From positions 1 to 32,419 of the forward strand of contig JACQTK010000042.1 in NCBI GenBank assembly GCA_016210845.1: a DNA stretch of 32,419 nucleotides. Reading direction: 5' to 3'. Under the pieces are notes generated by a model. It was not told the origin of the DNA. It ran no database searches and was given only the letters and a program-made list of their open reading frames with translations. Positions 25,484-32,419 of this stretch are shown piece by piece. A program made the translations under genes and the position numbers. The number at the start of each line of letters is the position of its first letter. Position 1 is the first letter of the stretch. This DNA comes from Acidobacteriota bacterium. Lineage in GTDB: Bacteria; Acidobacteriota; Vicinamibacteria; Vicinamibacterales; UBA2999.

Positions 25484-26413
25484 ATGCACGCAAGGGGACA
25501 CCTGAGGGAGATGGCGATCGTCAGGCGCGCCGGCCTCTGGGGAGTGTGGACGGTGGTGATCATGACCATGGCGGTCGCCGAGCCCGCGTGGGCGCAGATC
25601 GACTTCTCCGGCGAGTGGGCGATGCTCACGCACGAGGATCAGCCCCACCGCCTGCCCGGCCCCGCCCTCGGAGAGTACCAGGGCACGCCCCTCAACGACG
25701 CCGCCCGGCGCAAGGCGGACAGCTGGGACGCTTCGCTGCTGACGCTGCCCGAACACCAGACGATGCCGCACCCCTCCACCTACGGGTTCCGCGGGCCGTC
25801 GAACATGCGGATTCAGAAGATCGTGGACCCCCGCACGCAGCAGGTCGCGGCATTCACGATGTTCGGAACCTTCGGTCACGAGCAGCGCGTGATCTGGCTC
25901 GACGGTCGTCCCCATCCGCCCGAGCACGCGCCCCACACGTGGCAGGGCTTCTCGACCGGGTACTGGGAAGGCGACATGCTGACGATCTACACTACGCACG
26001 TCAAGACGGGGTGGATCCATCGGAACGGCGTGGCGTCGAGCGACCAGACCACCATGTGGGAGCACTGGATCCGGAATGACGAGATCCTGACCCTCGTCAA
26101 CATCCTGTACGACCCCGTCTATCTGACCGAGCCGTTCATTCGCACGACGAACTGGAGGCTGGCGCCGGGCCAGCAACTCGGGCCGCGGCGCTTCGACCCG
26201 ATCGACGAGGTGGCCGGCCATCCCAAGGGGTACGTGCCGCACTACCTGCCCGGCCGGAACCCGTACATCCGGGAATTTGCCGAGAGATACGGGATTCCGT
26301 TCGAGGCGACCCGCGGCTACGCGGAGAGCATGTACCCCGAGTATCAGATCAAGCTGAAGCAGATGATGGAAGCCGGCAGCGGGCAGAACCAGCCAGGGGG
26401 CTCCGCCCCTTGA
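25484..26413 (+). CDS. Uncharacterised exported protein A2
   Basis: Chosen start ATG 25484 (site GAGGGG); GTG 25466 overlaps the previous stop, and ATG 25511 is too close to its GGGAG. The 309-residue protein has a signal peptide ending EPAWAQ, then domain A: IDFSGEWAM, GPALGEYQGTPLNDAARRKADSWDAS, VIWLDGRPHPPEHAPHTWQGFSTGYWEGD, TGWIHRNGV, DPVYLTEPF. It matches the first half of the fusion at 20233 along its length. I know the motif family from exported hypothetical proteins in Acidobacteriota; its function is not established. The last eight residues (NQPGGSAP) and the stop codon are provided by the structured repeat beginning at 26386, so the natural end was probably near KQMMEAGSG and has been replaced. 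Confidence 0.85.
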   Translation: MHARGHLREMAIVRRAGLWGVWTVVIMTMAVAEPAWAQIDFSGEWAMLTHEDQPHRLPGPALGEYQGTPLNDAARRKADSWDASLLTLPEHQTMPHPSTYGFRGPSNMRIQKIVDPRTQQVAAFTMFGTFGHEQRVIWLDGRPHPPEHAPHTWQGFSTGYWEGDMLTIYTTHVKTGWIHRNGVASSDQTTMWEHWIRNDEILTLVNILYDPVYLTEPFIRTTNWRLAPGQQLGPRRFDPIDEVAGHPKGYVPHYLPGRNPYIREFAERYGIPFEATRGYAESMYPEYQIKLKQMMEAGSGQNQPGGSAP

Positions 26414-26536
26414 TATCCCCGCAGAGCCCCCTTGGCTGGTTGCCAGTATCGTCTTGCCGCGCTTCGCGCGGCGAGGACCGCTATGCGGTCGGAGGCAACG
26501 AGTACGGCATTCGCGTTTCGGGCCGCATAGCGGTCC
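26386..26536 (-). repeat. Structured dispersed intergenic repeat, copy 2 (inverted)
   Basis: This 151-bp copy is the reverse complement of the element at 1379-1527. It keeps the three hairpins, including the ACCGCTATGCGG arms at the right end, GCCGCGC-GAA-GCGCGGC in the middle and the long AACCAGCC arm at the left. Differences concentrate in the first loop (the ~30 bases between the ATGCGG arms), while arms and the GATATC loop are almost unchanged. It overlaps the last codons of A2 and ends 36 bases before the B2 start. No transposase, terminal inverted repeat or target duplication is visible. Confidence 0.85.
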
Positions 26537-26572
26537 AGAGGCGGTGACGCGGTGCCGGGCACGGGAGAGCGC

Positions 26573-27436
26573 ATGGTGGAGAGGACGGAGGCGGACGGCA
26601 CGGTCATCGCAACGGTGCGGCTGGCCGCGGTGGTGGCAGCGTTCGTGCTGGCCGGCGCGGCTGTGGCGCAGACGGATGTCGCCGCGCAGGGTCAGGACCA
26701 GGGCGACCGCCCCGCGAGAGCCGCGGCGCCGATCGACCTGGTCGGCACCTGGGTGTCGGTCGTGACCGAGGACTGGCGCTGGCGCATGGTGACGCCGCCC
26801 AGGGGCGACTACGCCAGCATCCCGTTGACCGACGAAGGGCGCAAGGTCGCGGATTCGTGGGATCCCGCTGCGGACGACGCGTCCGGGAACGCCTGCAAGG
26901 CGTACGGGGCGCCCGCGATCATGCGCGTGCCGGGCCGCGTGCGGATCTCCTGGCAGGACGACACGACGCTGCGCATCGAGACCGACGCGGGTGAACAGAC
27001 GCGGCTCCTGCCCTTCGGCGATGCCGAGCCGCCCAGTGGAGACGCAGGATGGCAAGGCCGCTCCCGCGCGGAGTGGCGGTTCGCGATCGGCGCGCGCATC
27101 CCCACGGCGGCCGCCGCAGGGCGGACCGGAGTGATCCCGGACGCGCCGGGGCGCGCGGCGGGCGACGGCCCACGGCCAGGGGCAGGAACGTTGAGAGTCG
27201 TGACGACCGGGATGCGGCCGGGGTACTTGCGGAAGAACGGCGTGCCGTACAGCGAGGATGCCGTGCTCACGGAGTACTTCAATCGTCATTCGGAGCGCGA
27301 CGGCACTGCCTGGTTCACCGTTGTGACCGAGGTCGTGGATCCGCAGTACCTCACGATGCCGTTCGTCACGAGCACGCATTTCAGGAGGGAGCCGGACGAC
27401 TCGGGGTGGCGTCCGACCCCCTGCACGGCGAGGTAG
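26573..27436 (+). CDS. Uncharacterised exported protein B2
   Basis: The ATG at 26573 follows GGGAGAG; the in-frame GTG at 26552 is less likely. The 287-residue product has an N-terminal signal (hydrophobic run ending AGAAVAQ after a short charged lead) and matches B1: IDLVGTWVSVVTEDWRWRM, PLTDEGRKVADSWDP, NACKAYGAPAIMRVPGRVRISWQDD, WQGRSRAEW, GYLRKNGVPYSEDAVLTEYF and DPQYLTMPFVTSTHFRREPD. It carries an extra Pro/Ala/Gly-rich insert (about residues 180-203) absent from B1. It follows A2 across the repeat, keeping the A-then-B order of the first module. Function unknown. Confidence 0.87.
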   Translation: MVERTEADGTVIATVRLAAVVAAFVLAGAAVAQTDVAAQGQDQGDRPARAAAPIDLVGTWVSVVTEDWRWRMVTPPRGDYASIPLTDEGRKVADSWDPAADDASGNACKAYGAPAIMRVPGRVRISWQDDTTLRIETDAGEQTRLLPFGDAEPPSGDAGWQGRSRAEWRFAIGARIPTAAAAGRTGVIPDAPGRAAGDGPRPGAGTLRVVTTGMRPGYLRKNGVPYSEDAVLTEYFNRHSERDGTAWFTVVTEVVDPQYLTMPFVTSTHFRREPDDSGWRPTPCTAR

Positions 27437-27597
27437 CGCCCCGATTGTGAGGATCTCTCATTTCGTAGTCGTCTGGCTGCTCTGATACCGAAAGACGGGC
27501 AGCGTCGACCCGGGCCGCCTCCGGTTCGACGCTCGTCGGGGGTGTGCCACGGCAGGGGTCGTGGCGGGGCTGACACGCGGATTTTGGGAGGTGCTTC

Positions 27598-30570
27598 ATG
27601 CACAGGCTTGTGACGTTCGCAGCCGTCCTCGTGTGGGCGGTTCTCCTACCTTCGCTCGCCTCCGCGCAGGCGTCGATCACCGGCATCGTCCGGGATACGT
27701 CGGGAGGCGTGCTTCCCGGTGTGACGGTGGAAGCGGCGAGCCCGGCGCTCATCGAAAGGGTCCGCACGGCGGTGACCGACGGCAACGGTCGCTACCAGCT
27801 CGTCGACCTGCGGCCGGGGCAGTACACGGTTACCTTCACGCTGGCGGGCTTCAGCACGGTCCGGCGTGACGGGGTCACGCTAAGTGGATCGGCGTCGTCC
27901 ACTGTCGACGCGCAACTGCAGGTAGGCGCGCTCGAGGAGACGATCATGGTCACCGGGGAGGCGCCGGTGGTCGACGTGCAGAGCACGACCCGGCAGGCGG
28001 CGCTGTCGGCGGACGTCATCGACGCGCTGCCGACGGCGCGGAACTACGTGACGCTGGCCCGGATGATTCCGGGCACGGTCGGGGGCGGCAACGACGTGGG
28101 CGGCTCGGAACTGCAGGGCACGGGCGGGAGCGTGACGGTCCACGGCAGCCGGCCGCAGGATCAGCGGGTCACGCTCAACGGGCTCAGCACGATGACGCTG
28201 CAGGCGGGCGGCCACCTGGGCGGCCAGATCCCGGATGTGGGGTCCGCCTCGGAGGTGACGGTCGATCACACGGGCGTCTCGGCGGAGCTGCCGACCGGCG
28301 GCGTGCGAATCAACTTCATCCCCCGCGACGGCGGGAACACCGTGACCAACTCGACGTTCTTCACGTTCTCGAACGGCGGGATGCAGGGGAGCAACTTCAC
28401 GCCGGCGCTGCAGGCGGCGGGGCTGCAGACTCCCAACGAGATCAATTACAACTTCGATCTCAACACCTCGGTGGGCGGGCCGCTCAAGCGCGACAGCGTG
28501 TGGTTCTGGTACTCGTTCCGCTACAACCGGGTCAAGAACTACGTGCCGATCTTCGAGAACCTGAACGCGTGGGACCCGAACGAATGGCGGTACGAGCCGG
28601 ACGCCAGCAAGCGCGGCCGCAGCGATGGCCGGCTGTGGCAGAACAGTCTGCGGGTGACGTGGCAGGCGACGCCGCGCAACAAGATCGCGGGGACGTACAA
28701 GGTCGACAGCCACTGCCGGTGTCCGGGCTTCGTGAGCGCGACGCGGGCGCCCGAGACCGCGCAGGACCGGCGATTTCCCCGGCTCCGGCAGGAGCACCTG
28801 GAATGGACCTCGCCGGTGACCAACCGGCTGCTGTTCGAGGCAGTGGGGCTCCACCTGTTCGAGCGGTGGGGCAGCATGCACCTGCAGCCGAAGGGCTCGC
28901 TGGACGATCCAAGCCTTGTGGCCGTCATGCCTTTGCTGAACGCGGTGCTGGAGCAGTCGAACGGGCTGAACTACCGCATGTGGACCGAGTTCAACAACAC
29001 GCTGATCCCGAACTATGCCTACCGGGCGGCGATGTCGTACGTCACGGGGACGCACAACGTGAAGGTGGGCTTCAACCGGACGCACGGCTTCCAGCACACG
29101 CGCACCTATTCGATGAACCCGGTGAGCTACCGGTTCAACAACGGGGTGCCGAACCGGATCACGCTGCGGGCCAATCCGCGGTTCACGCGGAACAATATGG
29201 ACAACGACCTCGGGTTCTTCGCGCAGGACCGATGGACGCTGGACCGCGTCACCGTGAGCCTGGCGCTGCGGTACGACTACTTGGCGACGGGCTTTCCCGA
29301 GCAGAATATCGGGCCGGGCGAGCTGGTGCCGACCCGCAACCTGACATTCCCGGCACAGGACAACCTGAGCTGGCACGACGTCACGTATCGGACCGGGGTG
29401 ACGTATGACCTGCGGGGCGACGGCCGGACCGCGCTGAAGGCGACCTTCAACAAGTACCTGCGCGGCCAGACGCTCAACGCGCTCGGATCGGAACCGAACC
29501 CCGTGAACCGGCTCGTGAACGTGGCGAACCGGTCGTGGAACGACGGCGACCGCGACTTCGTGCCCGACTGCGACCTGGTCAATCCGGTGGCCAACGGGGA
29601 GTGCGGCGCCATCGACAACCGGAACTTCGGCACGGCGGTCCCGGGGGCGACCTACGATCCGGATCTGCTGACCGGCTACGGCCATCGGGAGCGCAACTGG
29701 GAGTTCTCGGCGGGCGTCCAGCACGAGGTGCTGCCGCGCGTGTCGGTCGACGTCGGCTACTTCCGCCGCATCTGGGGCAACTTTCAGGCAACCGACAACC
29801 TGGCGCTCGGCCCGGAGGACTTCGACTACTTCAGCATGACGGTGCCCACACATCCAGGACTGCCGAACGGCGGCGGCTACACGCTCGACGGACTCCGCGC
29901 GCTGAAGCCGTCGGCGTTCGGCCGGCCGACTCAGAACTTCAACACGCTGTCGAACAAATACGGCAAGCAGATCGAGCATTGGAACGGCGTGGACGTCACC
30001 GTCAACGCGCGGCTCCAGAACGGGCTGACGCTGCAGCTCGGGACGAGCACCGGGCGGACGACGGAGGACGACTGCGAGGTGGTGGCCAGTTTGCCGGAGG
30101 TCAACTTCACGGGCAACCAGCGGCCGCAGCAGTTCTGCCACCGCGAAACGCCGTGGCTGACACAGGTCAAAGGGTACGGCGTGTACACGATCCCGCGGAT
30201 CGACGTGCAGGTGGCCGGCACGCTCCGGAGCACGAAGGAGACGGCCGTCAACGCGAACTTCGTCGCGAGCAACGCGTATCTGGCGGCGAACTCCACGCTG
30301 GGGCGGGCGCTGGCCGGCGGGGCGTCGAACATGACGGTGGCACTGCTCGAGCCGAACACGAAGTACCTGGACCGCCGGAACGAGCTCGACCTCCGGTTCG
30401 GCAAGGTGGTCCGCGCCGGGCGGGCGCGGGCGGTCATCAGTGTCGACCTCTACAACGCGCTGAACACCGACGCGGTGCTGACGGCCAACGAGAGCTTCGC
30501 GGTCTGGCTGCGGCCGACCGAGATTCTCAGCGCGCGGCTGGCGAAGATCAGCCTGCAGTTGGACTTCTGA
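27598..30570 (+). CDS. Oar-like TonB-dependent receptor, receptor 3
   Basis: The ATG at 27598 follows TTTTGGGAGG. The 990-residue protein has a signal peptide (1-24), carboxypeptidase-regulatory-like domain (about 27-108), plug (about 110-240; NYVTLARMIPGTVGGG) and barrel ending KISLQLDF with a C-terminal aromatic. It belongs to the same family as receptors 1 and 2 but is more distant: it lacks the DYRCQCPRAT version (here DSHCRCPGFVSATRAPE), the shared upstream element and the 3' hairpin. It is 161 bases from B2 and probably forms the uptake side of the A/B/MBL/dehydrogenase module, as inferred from position only. Confidence 0.93.
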   Translation: MHRLVTFAAVLVWAVLLPSLASAQASITGIVRDTSGGVLPGVTVEAASPALIERVRTAVTDGNGRYQLVDLRPGQYTVTFTLAGFSTVRRDGVTLSGSASSTVDAQLQVGALEETIMVTGEAPVVDVQSTTRQAALSADVIDALPTARNYVTLARMIPGTVGGGNDVGGSELQGTGGSVTVHGSRPQDQRVTLNGLSTMTLQAGGHLGGQIPDVGSASEVTVDHTGVSAELPTGGVRINFIPRDGGNTVTNSTFFTFSNGGMQGSNFTPALQAAGLQTPNEINYNFDLNTSVGGPLKRDSVWFWYSFRYNRVKNYVPIFENLNAWDPNEWRYEPDASKRGRSDGRLWQNSLRVTWQATPRNKIAGTYKVDSHCRCPGFVSATRAPETAQDRRFPRLRQEHLEWTSPVTNRLLFEAVGLHLFERWGSMHLQPKGSLDDPSLVAVMPLLNAVLEQSNGLNYRMWTEFNNTLIPNYAYRAAMSYVTGTHNVKVGFNRTHGFQHTRTYSMNPVSYRFNNGVPNRITLRANPRFTRNNMDNDLGFFAQDRWTLDRVTVSLALRYDYLATGFPEQNIGPGELVPTRNLTFPAQDNLSWHDVTYRTGVTYDLRGDGRTALKATFNKYLRGQTLNALGSEPNPVNRLVNVANRSWNDGDRDFVPDCDLVNPVANGECGAIDNRNFGTAVPGATYDPDLLTGYGHRERNWEFSAGVQHEVLPRVSVDVGYFRRIWGNFQATDNLALGPEDFDYFSMTVPTHPGLPNGGGYTLDGLRALKPSAFGRPTQNFNTLSNKYGKQIEHWNGVDVTVNARLQNGLTLQLGTSTGRTTEDDCEVVASLPEVNFTGNQRPQQFCHRETPWLTQVKGYGVYTIPRIDVQVAGTLRSTKETAVNANFVASNAYLAANSTLGRALAGGASNMTVALLEPNTKYLDRRNELDLRFGKVVRAGRARAVISVDLYNALNTDAVLTANESFAVWLRPTEILSARLAKISLQLDF

Positions 30571-30622
30571 TCTGGAAAGACTGTTGTCAATGAGCCGGTA
30601 GTTACATCGGTTGAGAGCAAGT

Positions 30623-30665
30623 CACGCCCGCGCCCGGCTGGTGAAGCCATCCGGTCGCGGGCGTG
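30623..30665 (+). terminator. GC-rich hairpin between receptor 3 and the last gene
   Basis: The stem pairs CACGCCCGCGcCCGG with CCGGtCGCGGGCGTG (15 positions, one mismatch) around a 13-base loop. It begins 53 bases after the receptor stop and ends 39 bases before the next start. No T-run follows, so it may act as a transcription attenuator or leader structure instead of an intrinsic terminator. Confidence 0.45.
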
Positions 30666-30704
30666 CGTCCGGGAGCACGTCGTGGACGGAAGGAGATGAA
30701 GCCG

Positions 30705-32419
30705 ATGGCACGACAACCTCTGGTGGCGGCCTTCGCAGCGACTTCGGCGATCTGGACTATCTGCATCGTTGCGTCCGCGCAATCCCCTGAACGGGGCAGC
30801 ATCAGCGGCCGGGTCACGGCTGATCAAGGCGAGGTGCGCGCGTTCCGGGTGGCCGCGCACAACCTGGACCAGCGGCTCTGGTACGTCGTCTTCACCAAGG
30901 ACGGCGCCTACACGGTTCCCCAGGCGCTGCCCGGCCGGTACGAGGTGACGGTCTGGGAACCTGGCTTCGATGCGCCGACCGTGCCGGTGCAGCTGCGCGG
31001 CGGTGATCGCACGACCGCCGATCTGAGGCTCCAGCGGACGCAGGCCCGAGGCGAAGGCAACGGAGCGCCCAACGCCCGGCCTGTCGTGTACGTCGACACG
31101 ATGGAGGAGATCTTTCCGCCAGGCCCGGGACAGGAGCTGGTGCGGGAACATTGCGTCGGCTGCCACCGCGACGGCGCCAGCTGGCGCAACGCGCGGACGT
31201 ACGACGAGTTCCTGCGCGGGATCGAGCGAATGGCGGAAACGGGGCCGGCGAACAATCCGTACGTGCTGGCGGTGGGCCGGACGCCGTTTGGCGCCAGGCA
31301 GAAAGCGCTGATGGCCGAGTACCTGTTCCGCCACTTCGGGACGGATCAGCCGCTCAGACGGCTCCGCATCGATCCCCTGCTCCTGGACGAAGAGGTCGCG
31401 TCGAAGGCGATCTACGTGCTCTACGACATTCCGGCGGACCTGCCGAAGCAGCCCAGCGCGGGGAACCAGCTCGGCGCGGACATGATCGACGGGGTGGTGG
31501 CGCAGAGCCCGGCCCCCACGCTCCACCATCTCCAGGCCGCGGCGATCTCGCCGGTGGACGGCAGCATCTGGTTCTCCAATCGCGTGTCGAACGCGGTGCT
31601 GCGCCTGGATCCCAAGGAGCGGGACCCGGTCAAGAGGTGGAGGAACTATCCCATCAAGGGGAACAACTGGGTCGCCGTGAGTGGCATCACCATCGACAGC
31701 CAGGGAAAGGTGTACTGGAGCGAGCTGCAGGGCGGGATGATGGGCGAGCTGGACCCGGTCACCGGGAGACAGATTCGGCACTTCCTCCCCCACCAGGGCG
31801 TCGGTGTCGGCATCATCGCCGACAAGGACGACAACATCGGCTTTGCCCTCATCTGGGGGTCGCAGTTCGGGCGGCTCGATGCGAAGACGCGGCAGGTGCA
31901 TATGGATCCCACCCCCACGCCCGACACCGGGATCTACGGGTTGGCGGTCGACGAGCGTGGCAACCTGTGGGGTGCGGGCTGGCAGAAGGGCACCATCAAC
32001 AAGTGGGATGCCGAGACGCAGCTGGTCACCGAATACCGGGTGCCCAGTGCGTGGGGGCAGATCCGCCGCATGGGCGTGGACTCGAAGGGCATGGTCTGGG
32101 GGTCCGGGTACAACGTCGGCAGCCTGTTCAGCCTGGATCCCCAGTCGGGACGGATCACCGAGTACAAGAGCCCAGTGAGCGGCGGCATGCCGTACGAGGC
32201 GTGGCCGGACACATCGGACAACGTGTGGAGCGCCGATGAGGTGCACAGCGCGCTGATCAAGCTCGACCCGAGGACCGGCCGGTTCACGTTCTACCCGATG
32301 CCGCAGCCGCGCCAGAGCGTGCCCAAGATGGAAGTTGAGGCGAACAACACGCTGTGGTTCGGCACTCGCGGCGTGCCGACCACCGTCGGGGTGCACTTCT
32401 ATCCCGAGGGCTACACGGC
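30705..32419 (+). CDS. Carboxypeptidase-regulatory/cytochrome c/beta-propeller protein, 3' end outside window
   Basis: The frame stays open to the window end, so only 571 codons are seen. The start is probably ATG 30705, because AGGAG (30691-30695) directly abuts ATG 30696 but is 9 bases from 30705. After a signal peptide (about 1-26) comes a carboxypeptidase-regulatory-like domain (about 30-110: GSISGRVTADQGEV, LPGRYEVTVWEPGF). Then comes a cytochrome c motif CVGCH at 150-154, and from about 250 a six- or seven-bladed propeller of the virginiamycin B lyase (Vgb)/SMP-30 type: GSIWFSN, GKVYWSE, IYGLAVDERGNLWGAGW and similar blades. It is probably periplasmic. Vgb-type folds include lyases and plain binding propellers, and the heme suggests redox work. 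Confidence 0.87.
   Translation, partial: MARQPLVAAFAATSAIWTICIVASAQSPERGSISGRVTADQGEVRAFRVAAHNLDQRLWYVVFTKDGAYTVPQALPGRYEVTVWEPGFDAPTVPVQLRGGDRTTADLRLQRTQARGEGNGAPNARPVVYVDTMEEIFPPGPGQELVREHCVGCHRDGASWRNARTYDEFLRGIERMAETGPANNPYVLAVGRTPFGARQKALMAEYLFRHFGTDQPLRRLRIDPLLLDEEVASKAIYVLYDIPADLPKQPSAGNQLGADMIDGVVAQSPAPTLHHLQAAAISPVDGSIWFSNRVSNAVLRLDPKERDPVKRWRNYPIKGNNWVAVSGITIDSQGKVYWSELQGGMMGELDPVTGRQIRHFLPHQGVGVGIIADKDDNIGFALIWGSQFGRLDAKTRQVHMDPTPTPDTGIYGLAVDERGNLWGAGWQKGTINKWDAETQLVTEYRVPSAWGQIRRMGVDSKGMVWGSGYNVGSLFSLDPQSGRITEYKSPVSGGMPYEAWPDTSDNVWSADEVHSALIKLDPRTGRFTFYPMPQPRQSVPKMEVEANNTLWFGTRGVPTTVGVHFYPEGYT

Noticed and set aside
1379-26536. The inverted repeats as ends of a 25-kb composite transposon
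   Set aside because: No transposase or integrase gene lies between them, no target duplication is visible, and the gene content is typical of the chromosome.
27546-27565. GCCACG...CGTGGC hairpin before receptor 3
   Set aside because: Only six pairs, no T-run, and no copy elsewhere; common by chance in such GC-rich DNA.
27880-30141. A 753-codon open frame on the minus strand inside receptor 3
   Set aside because: It mirrors the receptor gene, lacks signal or family motifs, and is expected in high-GC DNA. The same holds for the long minus-strand frames at 2161-3663, 4044-5951, 5239-7023, 9416-10789, 11747-13078 and 13091-15052.

Overview
The window is high-GC, densely coded DNA with the signature of an Acidobacteriota genome, most likely class Vicinamibacteria (subdivision 6). 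This is inferred from gene content, not from a marker gene. It holds three Oar-like TonB-dependent receptors with an N-terminal carboxypeptidase-regulatory domain, a PSD1-type cytochrome (DUF1587/1595/1592/1588/1585) paired with a DUF1552 Tat protein, a Reg_prop/Y_Y_Y sensor kinase, and many exported proteins of families common in this phylum. Nearly every product carries a Sec- or Tat-type signal. There are no tRNA, rRNA, CRISPR or transposase genes.

Left part (142-7468, +): two overlapping small c-type cytochrome genes, then a structured intergenic repeat, then a tight run of PSD1 cytochrome, DUF1552 protein, exported ankyrin-repeat protein and a third small cytochrome c. Middle part (7469-16445, +): a non-coding stretch with a conserved upstream element, an exported MsrA, two closely related TonB-dependent receptors each followed by the same long hairpin, and an exported protein made of three NTF2/SnoaL-like domains. 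On the minus strand (20093-16522) lies a two-component pair whose genes overlap by 4 bases.

Right part (20233-32419, +): a duplicated module. First comes a gene in which an uncharacterised exported domain (called A here) is fused to a metallo-beta-lactamase-fold (MBL) domain, followed by a second uncharacterised exported protein (B). Then come a Tat-signal zinc-type alcohol dehydrogenase, a free-standing MBL protein, a free-standing A, a second copy of the structured repeat, a second B, a third TonB-dependent receptor, and a partial gene joining a carboxypeptidase-regulatory domain, a cytochrome c motif and a beta-propeller.

The two MBL domains have lost opposite halves of the zinc-binding set: the fused copy keeps the Zn1-type histidines, the free copy keeps the Zn2-type residues. 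With the split/fused A-MBL arrangement and the A-B pairing, this is the strongest candidate for an undescribed system: a periplasmic or outer-membrane-linked oxidation/uptake module. Its substrate cannot be read from the sequence.
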